From: an uncultured Lentibacter sp.
Lineage (GTDB): Bacteria; Pseudomonadota; Alphaproteobacteria; Rhodobacterales; Rhodobacteraceae
Assembly (NCBI GenBank): GCA_947497495.1
Contig: CANMGT010000001.1
Coordinates: forward strand, 62,001 to 126,000
Direction: 5' to 3'
DNA: 64,000 nt
Part shown: positions 17,659 through 26,568 of the stretch, piece by piece
Position numbering within the stretch: the first letter of the stretch is position 1
Layout: each line of letters starts with the position of its first letter
Program-made: the position numbers and the translations under genes
Notes under the pieces: generated by a model
What the model was told of the DNA's origin: nothing
The model's database searches: none
What the model saw: the letters and a program-made list of their open reading frames with translations, nothing else

Positions 17659-18533
17659 TGTCTGACCTGATGCAAGAACCCATCGAGCAAGCCCAGTCGC
17701 CTCTGGCCGAGGCTTGGGGCATGTTCAAACGTAACCACGCGGCTGTTGCGGCGCTCGGCGTGCTGGCCCTGATCGTGCTTGGCGCCATTTTCGGCCCCTA
17801 TATTTACCCGACCGATCCTTTTGAAATGGTCTGGGCGCCCTTCAGCCCGCCGGGGCAGGAAGGCTACCTTTTGGGCACCGACTATCTGGGCCGCGACTTG
17901 CTTGCGATGATCATCAATGGCGCGCGGGTGTCGCTCATGATCGGCCTCGCAGCGGCCGTTGTCTCGATCTTTATCGGGGTCACCGTTGGCGCGCTTGCAG
18001 GCTTCTATCGCGGCTGGGTGGAAGAGGTGCTCATGCGCATCACCGAGTTCTTTCAAGTGCTGCCGACGCTGCTGTTCTCCATGGTTCTCGTCGCCCTTTT
18101 CGGCGCCTCGCTGCCGATGATCACCTTCGCCATCGGCGTCGTTTCCTGGACAGCCGTGGCGCGCATCACCCGCTCCGAGTTTCTGCGCATCCGCGAGCTC
18201 GAATACGTCAAGGCCTCGCGGGCCTCCGGCGCCTCGAACCGCAAGCTGATGTTCGGGGTGATCCTGCCCAACGCCCTGCCGCCCATTATTGTGCAGAGTG
18301 CGCTCATGGTCGGCTCGGCGATCCTGTTTGAGGCGGGGCTTTCCTTTCTGGGCCTGACTGATCCGAACGTTGTCAGCTGGGGCCAGATCATCGGGTCCAA
18401 CCGCCAGTATATCCTTGATGCTGGCTACACCGTCACAATCCCCGGCATCGCGATTTTTGTTACAGTGCTGGCCATTTCACTGGTCGGTGACGGGCTGAAC
18501 GACGCGCTCAACCCCAAATTGAGGCAACGCTGA
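17658..18533 (+). CDS. Peptide-type ABC transporter permease (DppC-like)
   Basis: This 291-residue second permease has a cytoplasmic N-terminus followed by the DppC/OppC leader helix (NHAAVAALGVLALIVLGAIF, about residues 27-46). It also has the characteristic LGTDYLGRDLLAMI segment and an EAA loop (YVKASRASGASNRKL). It pairs with the DppB-like protein to form the channel. One-base overlaps on both sides indicate translational coupling with its neighbours. Confidence 0.92.
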   Translation: MSDLMQEPIEQAQSPLAEAWGMFKRNHAAVAALGVLALIVLGAIFGPYIYPTDPFEMVWAPFSPPGQEGYLLGTDYLGRDLLAMIINGARVSLMIGLAAAVVSIFIGVTVGALAGFYRGWVEEVLMRITEFFQVLPTLLFSMVLVALFGASLPMITFAIGVVSWTAVARITRSEFLRIRELEYVKASRASGASNRKLMFGVILPNALPPIIVQSALMVGSAILFEAGLSFLGLTDPNVVSWGQIIGSNRQYILDAGYTVTIPGIAIFVTVLAISLVGDGLNDALNPKLRQR

Positions 18534-19519
18534 TGGCCCCGCTTTTGACAGTCGAAAACCTGCGTATCGAGCTGACAACCCGTGACGGTGTTGCACCTGT
18601 GATCGACGACTTATCACTCAACCTCAACGCTGGGGAAACCCTGAGTTTCGTTGGTGAAAGCGGCTGCGGCAAGTCGATGACGGCGCTGGCTCTGATGGGG
18701 CTTTTGCCCGAAAAAGTCGGCCGTGTCGCCGCGGGCAAGATCATCTTTGACGGTGAAGACCTCACACAAGCCTCGCCTCAGCGGTTGCGCGAAATTCGCG
18801 GCAACGACATCTCGATGATCTTTCAGGAGCCGATGACCTCGCTCAACCCAGTGTTTTCGGTCGGTGAACAGATCGCCGAAGCGATCCGCGCGCACCAGAA
18901 CCTGTCGCGTAAGGCCGCTTGGGACAAAGCTGTCGAGCTGCTGGATGCGGTGCGCATTCCCAACCCCAAAGGGCGCGCCGTTGACTACCCGTTCCAAATG
19001 TCGGGCGGGCAGCGCCAACGCGCGATGATCGCAATGGCGCTGGCTTGCGAGCCTAAACTGCTGATCGCTGATGAGCCGACAACCGCGCTTGATGTGACCG
19101 TGCAAGCGCAGATTTTTGACCTGCTGACCGATCTGCAAAAACAAAGCGGTGCCGCGATCATCCTGATCACCCATGACATGGGCGCCGTCGCCGAAATGGC
19201 GCGCGATGTGATCGTCATGTATGCGGGGCGCAAGGCCGAGTACGGGCCTGTGGACGCGATCATCGAACACCCGCGCCACCCCTACACTCAGGGGCTGATT
19301 TCCTGCGTGCCTCACATTGTCAGTGACATGTCCGAGGAGCGACCCGACCTTGTCGAAGTGCCCGGCATCGTGCCCTCGCTCAAGGACTTTGGCCGCGACG
19401 AGTGCTTGTTTGCCTCGCGTTGTGCGCACCGCACAGAGCAGTGCCTCGCGGAGCGCCCGCCCGAAAAGCCCTTTGCTGGCGGCCAGCTTGCCGATTGCTG
19501 GCATGCGGAGGAGCTGTGA
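18533..19519 (+). CDS. Peptide-type ABC transporter ATP-binding protein (DppD-like)
   Basis: This 328-residue ATPase has Walker [11 protein letters not shown], the Q-loop in [12 protein letters not shown], signature [15 protein letters not shown], Walker [13 protein letters not shown], and switch histidine in [10 protein letters not shown]. The C-terminal oligopeptide/dipeptide domain contains RCAHRTEQC, a cysteine arrangement seen in this subfamily, some of which bind an iron-sulfur cluster. It works with the next ATPase as a heterodimer. Confidence 0.93.
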   Translation: MAPLLTVENLRIELTTRDGVAPVIDDLSLNLNAGETLSFVGESGCGKSMTALALMGLLPEKVGRVAAGKIIFDGEDLTQASPQRLREIRGNDISMIFQEPMTSLNPVFSVGEQIAEAIRAHQNLSRKAAWDKAVELLDAVRIPNPKGRAVDYPFQMSGGQRQRAMIAMALACEPKLLIADEPTTALDVTVQAQIFDLLTDLQKQSGAAIILITHDMGAVAEMARDVIVMYAGRKAEYGPVDAIIEHPRHPYTQGLISCVPHIVSDMSEERPDLVEVPGIVPSLKDFGRDECLFASRCAHRTEQCLAERPPEKPFAGGQLADCWHAEEL

Positions 19520-20488
19520 ATGACTGACCTTTTGAACGTTGAAAACCTCACCGTCAGGTTTGAAGTGAAACGCGGCGGAGCCTTTGGCAAAAAAGCCCAC
19601 CTCTACGCCGTTGACGATGTGAGCTTTACTGTCAAAGCAGGCGAGACACTGGCGATTGTCGGCGAAAGCGGCTCAGGCAAAACGACTGCCGCACTGGCTG
19701 TGGCGCGTTTACAAGCCGCCTATGCGGGCCGCATCGAACTTGACGGCGAAGACATTTTGCCCATGGAGGGCGAGGCGCTGCGCCAAGTCCGACAGAAGGT
19801 TCAGTTTATCTTTCAAGACCCCTACAGCAGCCTCAACCCGCGCAAACGTGCCGAGGCGATTGTGCAGGAGCCGCTTGATAGCCTCTCTGACAAACCAGCC
19901 GCCGAGAAAGCCGAGATCGTCAAAGGGCTGTTTGAAGCGGTGGGCCTGCGCCCCGAGCAGATGCGCCTGTTCCCGCACCAGTTTTCCGGCGGCCAACGTC
20001 AACGCATCGGCATCGCCCGCGCTTTGGCAACACAGCCCGAGCTGATTATCTGCGACGAGCCTGTTTCAGCGCTCGACGTCGCCGTGCAGGCGCAGATTTT
20101 GAACCTGCTCAGAAAGCTGCAAAAAGACTTCGGCCTGACATATCTGTTCATCAGCCATGACCTTGGCGTTGTGCAGCACATGAGCGACAGCATCGCCGTG
20201 ATGTATATGGGCAAAGTCGTTGAACACGCGCGCCGGATGGACTTATTCAGCAACCCGCGCCACCCCTATACGCAGGCGCTTCTCTCGGCGGTACCCACGG
20301 TTGACCGCGCCAAACGGGCCGCTCAAAAGCGTATCCTCATTCCCGGTGATCCGCCTGATCCGGTGAACCTGCCCAAGGGTTGCCGCTTTGCCAACCGCTG
20401 CCCGGTTGCACAAGACAAGTGCCGCCAGGACGAGCCTGCTCTGCTGGATGACGGTAAAGGCCACCGCGTGGCCTGCCACTTCAGCTAG
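19520..20488 (+). CDS. Peptide-type ABC transporter ATP-binding protein (DppF-like)
   Basis: This 322-residue ATPase has Walker A GESGSGKTTA, Q-loop FIFQDPYSSLNPR, signature FSGGQRQRIGIARAL, Walker B LIICDEPVSALD and switch FISHDLGVV. Its C-terminus carries CRFANRCPVAQDKC, again the four-cysteine type. It begins at the base after the previous stop. The gene ends four bases before the stop of the convergent Na+/phosphate symporter, with no room for a separate terminator. Confidence 0.93.
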   Translation: MTDLLNVENLTVRFEVKRGGAFGKKAHLYAVDDVSFTVKAGETLAIVGESGSGKTTAALAVARLQAAYAGRIELDGEDILPMEGEALRQVRQKVQFIFQDPYSSLNPRKRAEAIVQEPLDSLSDKPAAEKAEIVKGLFEAVGLRPEQMRLFPHQFSGGQRQRIGIARALATQPELIICDEPVSALDVAVQAQILNLLRKLQKDFGLTYLFISHDLGVVQHMSDSIAVMYMGKVVEHARRMDLFSNPRHPYTQALLSAVPTVDRAKRAAQKRILIPGDPPDPVNLPKGCRFANRCPVAQDKCRQDEPALLDDGKGHRVACHFS

Positions 20489-20492
20489 AGGG

Positions 20493-22166
20493 CTAGTCGG
20501 GCTGGTTCTTGGTGTCGCGGAACAGGGCAATTTCCGTACGCGCAATGCGGCGCAAAATCTTGAAGACATCGTCAAAAGTTTCGATCAGGTCAACCTCGCG
20601 GGTGTAAGTTTGCATCCGCTTCGCCTCATCCGCTTGCAAGCGTTTGGCCTCATGACTGGCGAAGCTTTCAACCAAGCTGCGGAAGCTGTCTTTCATCGCC
20701 CGAACACCTTCAGCGGCGTGCATGTCTTCAGCCTCAAGCGCAGCGAGAACCCCGTTCAAGGCCTCAAGGATTTCAGCATGCAACTCGGCCATGACAGCCG
20801 CCGTAGCCGCGCTGATCTCGACGCCTTCCTCCATCCGCTTGCGCGCCGAACTCACCATGCCAGTGGCGATAAGATCACCGGCATGTTCGATGTCGTTGGC
20901 AATTTTGATCAACCCGATCAGCTGGGTGGATTGCGCCTCAAGCAGGCTGCGTTTCGAGATCTGCTGCATGTAGGCGACAATATGGCGGTGCAGCAAGTCA
21001 ACAGGGCGGTCCATGACGCGCACTTCGTCAACATCAAGCGGGCTGCCAGTGATCAGCGCGGGCACAGCGGCCTCTAGCATCTCGCGCAACAGCCCACCCA
21101 ACCGCAGCGTTTCAAGGCGCAGCGCGTCAATCGCGAGGGCAGGCACATCAAGGAAGTCCGGATTCAGATGCTTGGGCGCGCTGGCCTGATCAACCACTTC
21201 GGCACGATCCGGCACCAGCCAACGCACGATCTGCGCAAATTGCTGCGTGAAGGGCAAAAAGACCGCCGCGTTGATGACATTGAAGAAGGTATGAACATTG
21301 GCAAGCTGGCGCGGCACGGCGGCAGCGCCTGCCTCGGCGTTTTGCGTGAAAGCGCGCGCAAGCATCGCCAACTCATCAACCAAACCGAGCCAGATCATCA
21401 CGCCGGCAACATTGAACAGCGTATGCACAAGCGCCGCGCGGAGGGCTTCGCGGGGGTGCCCGATCGCGGCAAGAAGCGCCGTGATACAGGTGCCGATATT
21501 GGCCCCCAGCGCCAGCGCGATCGCAGGCTCAAGCGTGATCAGCCCCTGTCCCGCCATCACGATCAGAATGCCCGTAGTCGCCGCCGAAGATTGCACCAGC
21601 GCCGTGAACCCCGCCCCGATCAGCGCCGCCAGCATGACATTGTCCATCGACGCCATGAACTCAACGAAGGGCTGGAAACTGCGCAGCGGGCGCATCGCGT
21701 CGCTCATGATAGCCATGCCGAAAAAGACAAAGCCCAGCCCCAAGAGGATGCGCCCATATTCGCGCGTCGCCTTCTTGCGGGCCAGAAGCGTGGTGAAAAA
21801 GCCGAATGACAGGATCGGCAACGCAAGCGCAGAGACGTTGAAAGCCAAAATCTGCGCCGTCACCGTCGAGCCGATATTGGCCCCCATAATCACCGGAACA
21901 GCCTGCAACGTGCTCATCAGCCCTGCCGAAATGAACCCGACGAGCAAAACTGTGGTGATCGAGGAAGACTGGATGATCGCGGTGATGCCCGCTCCGGCCA
22001 GCAGCCCCGTCAGCCTGTTGCCCGTCACCCGTTCCAGCATGGATTTGAGCGAGTTGCCCGCAACCTGCTTGAGCGCGCGTGCCATGATGTCCATGCCGAA
22101 AAGGAACAGCGCAAGGCCGCCTATGAGGCCCGTGAGAAGCTCGATCTGACTGAACTCTGTTTGCAT
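20493..22166 (-). CDS. Na+/phosphate symporter family protein with PhoU-like tail
   Basis: This 557-residue inner-membrane protein has the two inverted Na/Pi-cotransporter repeats, each with its QSS motif (GITAIIQSSSITT and FTALVQSSAATTG). The last 220 or so residues form a helical PhoU-like cytoplasmic domain. YjbB-type relatives move phosphate, usually outward in bacteria. The start ATG at 22166 directly precedes the first helix (LIGGLALFLFGMDIMA). It stands alone; no pst or phoB genes are nearby. Confidence 0.92.
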   Translation of the reverse strand: MQTEFSQIELLTGLIGGLALFLFGMDIMARALKQVAGNSLKSMLERVTGNRLTGLLAGAGITAIIQSSSITTVLLVGFISAGLMSTLQAVPVIMGANIGSTVTAQILAFNVSALALPILSFGFFTTLLARKKATREYGRILLGLGFVFFGMAIMSDAMRPLRSFQPFVEFMASMDNVMLAALIGAGFTALVQSSAATTGILIVMAGQGLITLEPAIALALGANIGTCITALLAAIGHPREALRAALVHTLFNVAGVMIWLGLVDELAMLARAFTQNAEAGAAAVPRQLANVHTFFNVINAAVFLPFTQQFAQIVRWLVPDRAEVVDQASAPKHLNPDFLDVPALAIDALRLETLRLGGLLREMLEAAVPALITGSPLDVDEVRVMDRPVDLLHRHIVAYMQQISKRSLLEAQSTQLIGLIKIANDIEHAGDLIATGMVSSARKRMEEGVEISAATAAVMAELHAEILEALNGVLAALEAEDMHAAEGVRAMKDSFRSLVESFASHEAKRLQADEAKRMQTYTREVDLIETFDDVFKILRRIARTEIALFRDTKNQPD

Positions 22167-22263
22167 AGCATTGCCGCCCTAAGGCCGCTTGGCGCTGCCC
22201 GTTGATGTCAGCATATATGCGCCAAAGAAAATCTGCCCGCCATGATCTTGATCAAACACCTCT

Positions 22264-22974
22264 TCAGTTTGCCCGCTGGTTCACCCGCTTGATCAGAGCT
22301 TCGCCACTTTCCTTGCGCTCGCTATAGCGCTCGACCAGATAGTCAGAGCGGCCGCGCGTCAGCAACGTGAACTTCACCAGCTCTTCCATGACATCAACCA
22401 TACGGTCGTAGTTGCCCGAAGGCAGCATGCGGTCGTTCTCGTCAAACTCCAGAAAGGCTTTCGGCGTTGACGACTGGTTGGGGATCGTGATCAGCCGCAT
22501 CCAACGGCCCAGAATGCGCAACTGGTTGACCGCGTTAAAGCTCTGCGATCCGCCGTTAACCTGCATCACAGCCAGGGTCTTGCCTTGGGTTGGCCGCACC
22601 GCCCCGACAGACAACGGGATCCAATCGATCTGCGACTTCATGATGCCCGTCATGGCCCCGTGCCGTTCGGGCGAGCACCACACCATGCCCTCGCTCCAAG
22701 CCACCAGATCGCGCAGCTCCTGCACTTTGGGGTGCGTGGCGTCAGCGTCGTCCGGCAAGGGCAAGCCGCTGGGGTTGAATGTCTTGGTTTCGGCGCCAAA
22801 CCGAGCCAAAACCCGCGCTGCCTCTTCTGTCACCAAACGGCTGAAAGAGCGTTCACGCAACGAGCCGTACAGCAGCAAGATACGCGGCGCATGGCTTGGC
22901 GTATTGCCGTCAAAAAGCCGCTCTCTGTCGATCTCCTGAAAATGCGTATTATCGATGTTGGGTGTCTCTGTCAT
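22264..22974 (-). CDS. arsH: ArsH, NADPH-dependent FMN reductase
   Basis: ArsH is a flavoprotein of arsenic operons that oxidises trivalent methylated or aromatic arsenicals. The 236 residues fit the family. The flavin phosphate loop is [11 protein letters not shown], followed by [14 protein letters not shown] and VNGGSQSFN, which are typical of ArsH. It overlaps the upstream aminotransferase by four bases and is divergent from an arsR gene, with a matching operator between. No arsB, acr3 or arsC is in the window, so export and reduction genes would lie elsewhere or be absent. Confidence 0.9.
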   Translation of the reverse strand: MTETPNIDNTHFQEIDRERLFDGNTPSHAPRILLLYGSLRERSFSRLVTEEAARVLARFGAETKTFNPSGLPLPDDADATHPKVQELRDLVAWSEGMVWCSPERHGAMTGIMKSQIDWIPLSVGAVRPTQGKTLAVMQVNGGSQSFNAVNQLRILGRWMRLITIPNQSSTPKAFLEFDENDRMLPSGNYDRMVDVMEELVKFTLLTRGRSDYLVERYSERKESGEALIKRVNQRAN

Positions 22975-24164
22975 GTCTTTGTCTTTCGAGAGTTGAAAAT
23001 TGCGGTGATGAGGGTGTTCAAAGCCTGATCAAGCGCTGCGCGTGGGCAGGCGATGTTGAGGCGGCCAAAGCCTGCTCCGCTGTCGCCAAAGGCGATACCA
23101 CGGGTGATCGCCCAGCCAGCCTCCTGGCGCAAAAACCGCGTCAGCGCCTCGGGCCCAAGGCCAAGCGCGCGAAAGTCGAGCCACAGCAAAAAAGTGCCCT
23201 CAGGCTCGATCAAAGCAACCTCCGGCACGGCCTTCAAACGCTCACGCACCAAAGCCAAATTGCCTTCGATATAACCGACTGCGGCATCAAGCCACGGGCC
23301 AGCACTTTGGTATGCCACCTGCATGGCAACACTCGAGAAGGCGTTGTTTTTGTTGACAGTCAGGCGGCTGTTCTCGGCCTGAAACGCTTGCCGGTACGCG
23401 GCGTTTGGTACAACCGTAAACGCGCTACAGCAGGCAGCTATGTTAAAGCTCTTCGCAGGGGACAGGCAGGTAATGCTGTTTTGCGCATCGGCTTCAGAGA
23501 CGCTGGCAAACGGTGTGTAGGCCCGCCCCCCGAAGGTGATGTCGGCATGGATTTCGTCAGACACGACCAAGACATCATGCTGGCGGCAAATCTCCCCCAA
23601 CCGTGCAAGTTCGTCACGGCTCCAGACACGGCCCACAGGATTGTGCGGATTGCACAGAAACAGCATTTTGCTGTGCGGATCAGCGGCAAGCTTGGCTAGC
23701 CCTGCGAAGTCCATCTCATAGCGCCCGTCCGTCAGCAGCAGCGGGTTTTCCAGAACCTCGCGGCCGTTCTCGACAATGACGTCTGCAAAATCAAAGAACA
23801 CAGGCGGCTGGATGAGGATGCGATCGCCCGCCTCGGTGAACAGGTTCGCCGCCATTGCCAAGCTGTTGAGCACATTGGGCGCGCGCAAAATATGCGCAAC
23901 GTCCACATGCCAGCTGTGCCGTGTTTCAAACCAGTTGGTGAGCGCGGGCATCAACCCGTCTGGCAGTGTTTCATAGCCGAAAACACCATGCGCCGCGCGC
24001 TGTTCAATAGCGCGCACAATCGCTGGGGCCACGCGAAAATCCATATCCGCAACGCCCGCCGCGAACAGCCCAAGTCCGTCCGCGCCAAGCACCACCTGGT
24101 GCGCCTTGAGCGCGGGCACGTCGCGGCGGTTGATTAGCTCGTCAAAGTCAAGTGTCTCACCCAT
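22971..24164 (-). CDS. MalY/PatB-type PLP aminotransferase (cystathionine beta-lyase family)
   Basis: This 397-residue fold-type I PLP enzyme resembles MalY/PatB carbon-sulfur lyases. It starts with [15 protein letters not shown], has [23 protein letters not shown], and the PLP lysine in [11 protein letters not shown]. These enzymes cleave cystathionine or cysteine conjugates. Translational overlap with arsH and with the upstream fragment puts it under probable ArsR control. A role in thiol supply for arsenic detoxification is possible but speculative. Confidence 0.87.
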   Translation of the reverse strand: MGETLDFDELINRRDVPALKAHQVVLGADGLGLFAAGVADMDFRVAPAIVRAIEQRAAHGVFGYETLPDGLMPALTNWFETRHSWHVDVAHILRAPNVLNSLAMAANLFTEAGDRILIQPPVFFDFADVIVENGREVLENPLLLTDGRYEMDFAGLAKLAADPHSKMLFLCNPHNPVGRVWSRDELARLGEICRQHDVLVVSDEIHADITFGGRAYTPFASVSEADAQNSITCLSPAKSFNIAACCSAFTVVPNAAYRQAFQAENSRLTVNKNNAFSSVAMQVAYQSAGPWLDAAVGYIEGNLALVRERLKAVPEVALIEPEGTFLLWLDFRALGLGPEALTRFLRQEAGWAITRGIAFGDSGAGFGRLNIACPRAALDQALNTLITAIFNSRKTKT

Positions 24165-24546
24165 GGTTCAGGCCTCCCCGCTGATCAGGTTGCAAAGCGC
24201 GCGACGACGCGTCTTTGGCTATCTGAAACACAGCATCGCCGCGCACAACCTGCGCCATAGCGCGTTTGCACAGCACCATCCCCTCATAGAGAGAGATGAT
24301 CTGGTCAGGCGTGGCATCCGGCGTGTCGGGGTGGTGAATAAACCCGACAAGCTCGCCCTCTGACACCGCCTCCCCCAGCGCTTTCAGAGGCTCAAACAGG
24401 CCCGCGTGCTTTCCGCTTGCGTCAAAGTCCACTTCCGAGGTGATCACAGATCCGGCCATGCTGATGTTTCCTGCTCCTAGTTCCGTCTGTAAATTCGGCC
24501 CCTCAATTCGGCGAACACCGAAGTAATATCGGGCTAAGTCAGTCAT
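24157..24546 (-). pseudogene. C-terminal remnant of a succinylglutamate desuccinylase/aspartoacylase family gene
   Basis: The frame of up to 129 residues matches only the end of aspartoacylase-like deacylases, which are normally more than 300 residues. LQTELGAGN corresponds to the TELGGG segment, and HAGLFEPLKALGEAVSEGEL to the C-terminal beta domain. The zinc-binding catalytic N-terminal domain is absent. An internal ATG at 24459 could start a 100-residue product. It overlaps the aminotransferase start by eight bases, so it may still be translated and couple expression even if inactive. Confidence 0.6.
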
Positions 24547-24561
24547 CGCCCCTTGTCAAGT

Positions 24562-24585
24562 TTCGATATTTCGGGCAATAACGAA
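24562..24585. promoter_or_regulatory. Putative ArsR operator
   Basis: The 24 bases have exact dyad symmetry at spaced positions: TTCG-N2-ATT, six bases, AAT-N2-CGAA. It lies immediately before the arsR start (24588) and in front of the divergent arsH operon, where ArsR/SmtB repressors usually bind a 12-2-12-type inverted repeat. A bound repressor would block both directions. Confidence 0.55.
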
Positions 24586-24587
24586 TT

Positions 24588-24923
24588 ATGAAACAGGACA
24601 ACGCCATCGAAGCCTTTGCGGCCCTCGCCCAGCCAACCCGTCTTGAAGCCTTTCGCTTGCTCGTCAAGGTTGGCCCGAAGGGGTTGCCCGCGTTGGAAAT
24701 TTCGCGCCAACTTGGCACCAAGCCCTCAACGCTTTCCGGCCATCTTTCGATCCTCAAGCGCGCGGGGGTTCTGACAGCCACGCGCCATCAGCGCGAAATT
24801 CACTATGCGGCCAACCTCGCGCAGGTGAATACTCTGGTTCAGTTCCTGATCGCCGACTGTTGCGGCGGGGTGATCGGCGATTGCTTTGACAGCACAGGCC
24901 TTGAAAGCTGCGCCGACAACTGA
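24588..24923 (+). CDS. arsR: ArsR/SmtB family transcriptional repressor
   Basis: This 111-residue winged-helix repressor begins DNAIEAFAALAQPTRLEAFR, the standard first helices of ArsR. Its recognition helix is in PSTLSGHLSILKRAG. The C-terminus carries vicinal cysteines in ADCCGG and further cysteines in GDCFD and ESCAD, as in ArsR types that sense As(III) through C-terminal cysteines rather than the classic ELCVCDL motif. It is divergent from arsH and probably autoregulated. Confidence 0.88.
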   Translation: MKQDNAIEAFAALAQPTRLEAFRLLVKVGPKGLPALEISRQLGTKPSTLSGHLSILKRAGVLTATRHQREIHYAANLAQVNTLVQFLIADCCGGVIGDCFDSTGLESCADN

Positions 24924-24995
24924 CCGGGGGTTGCCTGTTTTTTAAGCGCGCCTCGAAGGCTTTGCATAATCACACCTCGTTTTGCCCGCCTGACA

Positions 24996-25274
24996 TTGCC
25001 GCCCGAGCGCGAAAGAAAAGGCCACATTCTGCGCACAGATGTGAAAGGCCCATCAGGCTGGAACGAGGTGATACTCACCCTACTTGAGCGACTTGAACTA
25101 CACGAGGAACGCAGCATCGAGCTGTTTGCCAACAACATCGTGTGCACGGGGCAGATATTTCTGGGCAACCCGCATGAAACGCCCTTCATCCCGACATGGA
25201 ACCATGACCACTCGGCTGATCCTTCGTTCATACCGGATGTGAACGCCGCCGCGAAAGCGGATGACGAGGAATAA
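24996..25274 (+). CDS. Unrecognised 92-residue open frame, possibly a gene fragment
   Basis: The frame encodes an acidic polypeptide with motifs such as SIELFANNIV and FIPTWNHDHS. The frame is open further upstream without a clear start. The IELFA segment faintly recalls the end of MT-A70-type methyltransferases, but the match is too weak to name. It sits between arsR and two clear pseudogenes, so a decayed remnant is as likely as a working gene. Confidence 0.3.
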   Translation: MPPERERKGHILRTDVKGPSGWNEVILTLLERLELHEERSIELFANNIVCTGQIFLGNPHETPFIPTWNHDHSADPSFIPDVNAAAKADDEE

Positions 25275-25283
25275 TCTTTGGCC

Positions 25284-25745
25284 CTAGCTGCGGGTGCTAA
25301 TCCAGCGGCATTGATAGGGAGCAAGCGCAATGGCCTCGGCGTTGGAGTCGATGGGCTCTGCGCCTAGCAGGTCAAACCAGCTTTCGTCTTCTACAAGGTT
25401 CATCAAGGTCAAAGGCACTTCAACAGGCGGGTTGCTGACATTGTGCAGCGCAAAGACCGATTGGTGACGTCAAGGCTTTGGCGCCAAACGCCAAGCACGC
25501 GATCCTCCATAAGCATGGTAAACTGCATTGCATTGGGGTGAAACGCGGGCTGCCACGCCCTGAGGCGCAGCTGCTCCAACAGCGCATCAAGCACGCGCGC
25601 CCGAGGCGTTTCGGAAGCGTCCAGAAGCGCGTTCAATGCCGGATAATCTCAGCGGTGCCGGTGTCACCATCAAAGGTCTGCCCATCTGGGCCATGCTGTT
25701 GTAGGTTACAACAGAAACCACATCCTCGACTGTGAAATGCACGGC
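25284..25745 (-). pseudogene. C-terminal remnant of a GH13 sugar phosphorylase (sucrose/glucosylglycerate phosphorylase type)
   Basis: The minus strand carries the end of a GH13_18-type phosphorylase broken over at least two frames. One frame gives WQPAFHPNAMQFTMLMEDR and GVWRQSLD. A second, after a frameshift near 25460, continues FALHNVSNPPVEVPL and NLVEDESWFDLL to a TAG at 25284-25286. Both segments read as the conserved C-terminal domain of the family. The catalytic barrel, more than 350 residues, is missing upstream. Not functional. Confidence 0.65.
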
Positions 25746-26400
25746 GCAGTTCTCGCCGACTTCAGACTGCTTGAAGTAGACACTCTAATGATCGGCTCCC
25801 TCATCCATGAAGACGATCGCAAAGCGGCGTTCAAATTTAAAGAACGCTTGCTCGATAGACAGGAAAACCTTTGCGAATTTCGCTATGCTCTGCTCAATGG
25901 TGAGGTCAGCTATCTTGGTAAGATGTTCACGGAAAGGCTGCTTCCTGAAGTCGAAGAAAACGTGTTTGATGTGATCTGCCAAGACGCCACCGCGAAGACC
26001 AACAACAGCATATTGACAATGCCATCAGCGCAACCTGAACATCTGGATCGGGCGGATTTTGCCCCCTCGATCAAAGTGGAAACCTCGCTTCTGGAGGGGT
26101 TCTGGCCCACAGAAGTTGATGCCAGTTAAGCAGAAAGCGCCCTGCTCAATCTGATCCTCGGTGCGCATGACGCGATGCCCGAGAGCGGCAGGCCGCCCAA
26201 CACGCAAACCCGCGCCCGTATCCTGTTGGTTGAAGACAACCTCAAAGTGCTCGAAACGATCCACAGCGCCTTGTCCCGTTAAGACTTTCAGGTGTTCAAG
26301 GCGACATCAGGAGACGAGGCATACAAACTCTTCGGGCAAAGCGCCGAACTGATCAGCGCCATCGAGAAAGCCGTCGCCCGAACGCGTCCACGAAATCTAC
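25737..26400 (+). pseudogene. Hybrid sensor histidine kinase remnant (PAS, ATPase N-box, receiver)
   Basis: A single reading frame retains pieces of a PAS-kinase-receiver protein in the correct order. A PAS segment (IHEDDRKAA, EFRYALLNGEVSYLG) is followed by GFWPTEVDAS, then an in-frame TAA at 26127-26129. The kinase N-box follows (ALLNLILGAHDAMPESG), then the receiver start RILLVEDNLKVLETIHSALSR, a second in-frame TAA at 26280-26282, and FQVFKATSGDEAYKLF. The catalytic histidine helix, the ATP-binding G boxes and the receiver centre are missing through internal deletions that kept the frame. Clearly inactive. Confidence 0.75.
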
Positions 26401-26459
26401 ACAAGAGGGCCGCGACAGCCCGCCCGAAAACCTCTTGCATGTTTTTTTGGAAACTAAAA

Positions 26460-26489
26460 AGATCCAACTTCCCTGCGCCCCCGTAGTAG
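26460..26489 (+). promoter_or_regulatory. RpoE-type promoter of the sigma factor gene
   Basis: AGATCC (26460-26465), an 18-base spacer and TAGTAG (26484-26489) match the pattern shared by the two divergent promoters at 29301-29377. Autoregulation of rpoE-chrR by RpoE is known in Rhodobacter sphaeroides. Transcription would begin near 26496. Confidence 0.6.
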
Positions 26490-26568
26490 GGCTATGTTGA
26501 CAGCAACCCTTGATAAACCGCGCCCGCTTTCACCGGTGCCGCCAGCCTCCCGCGAGGAAAGAGAAAAC

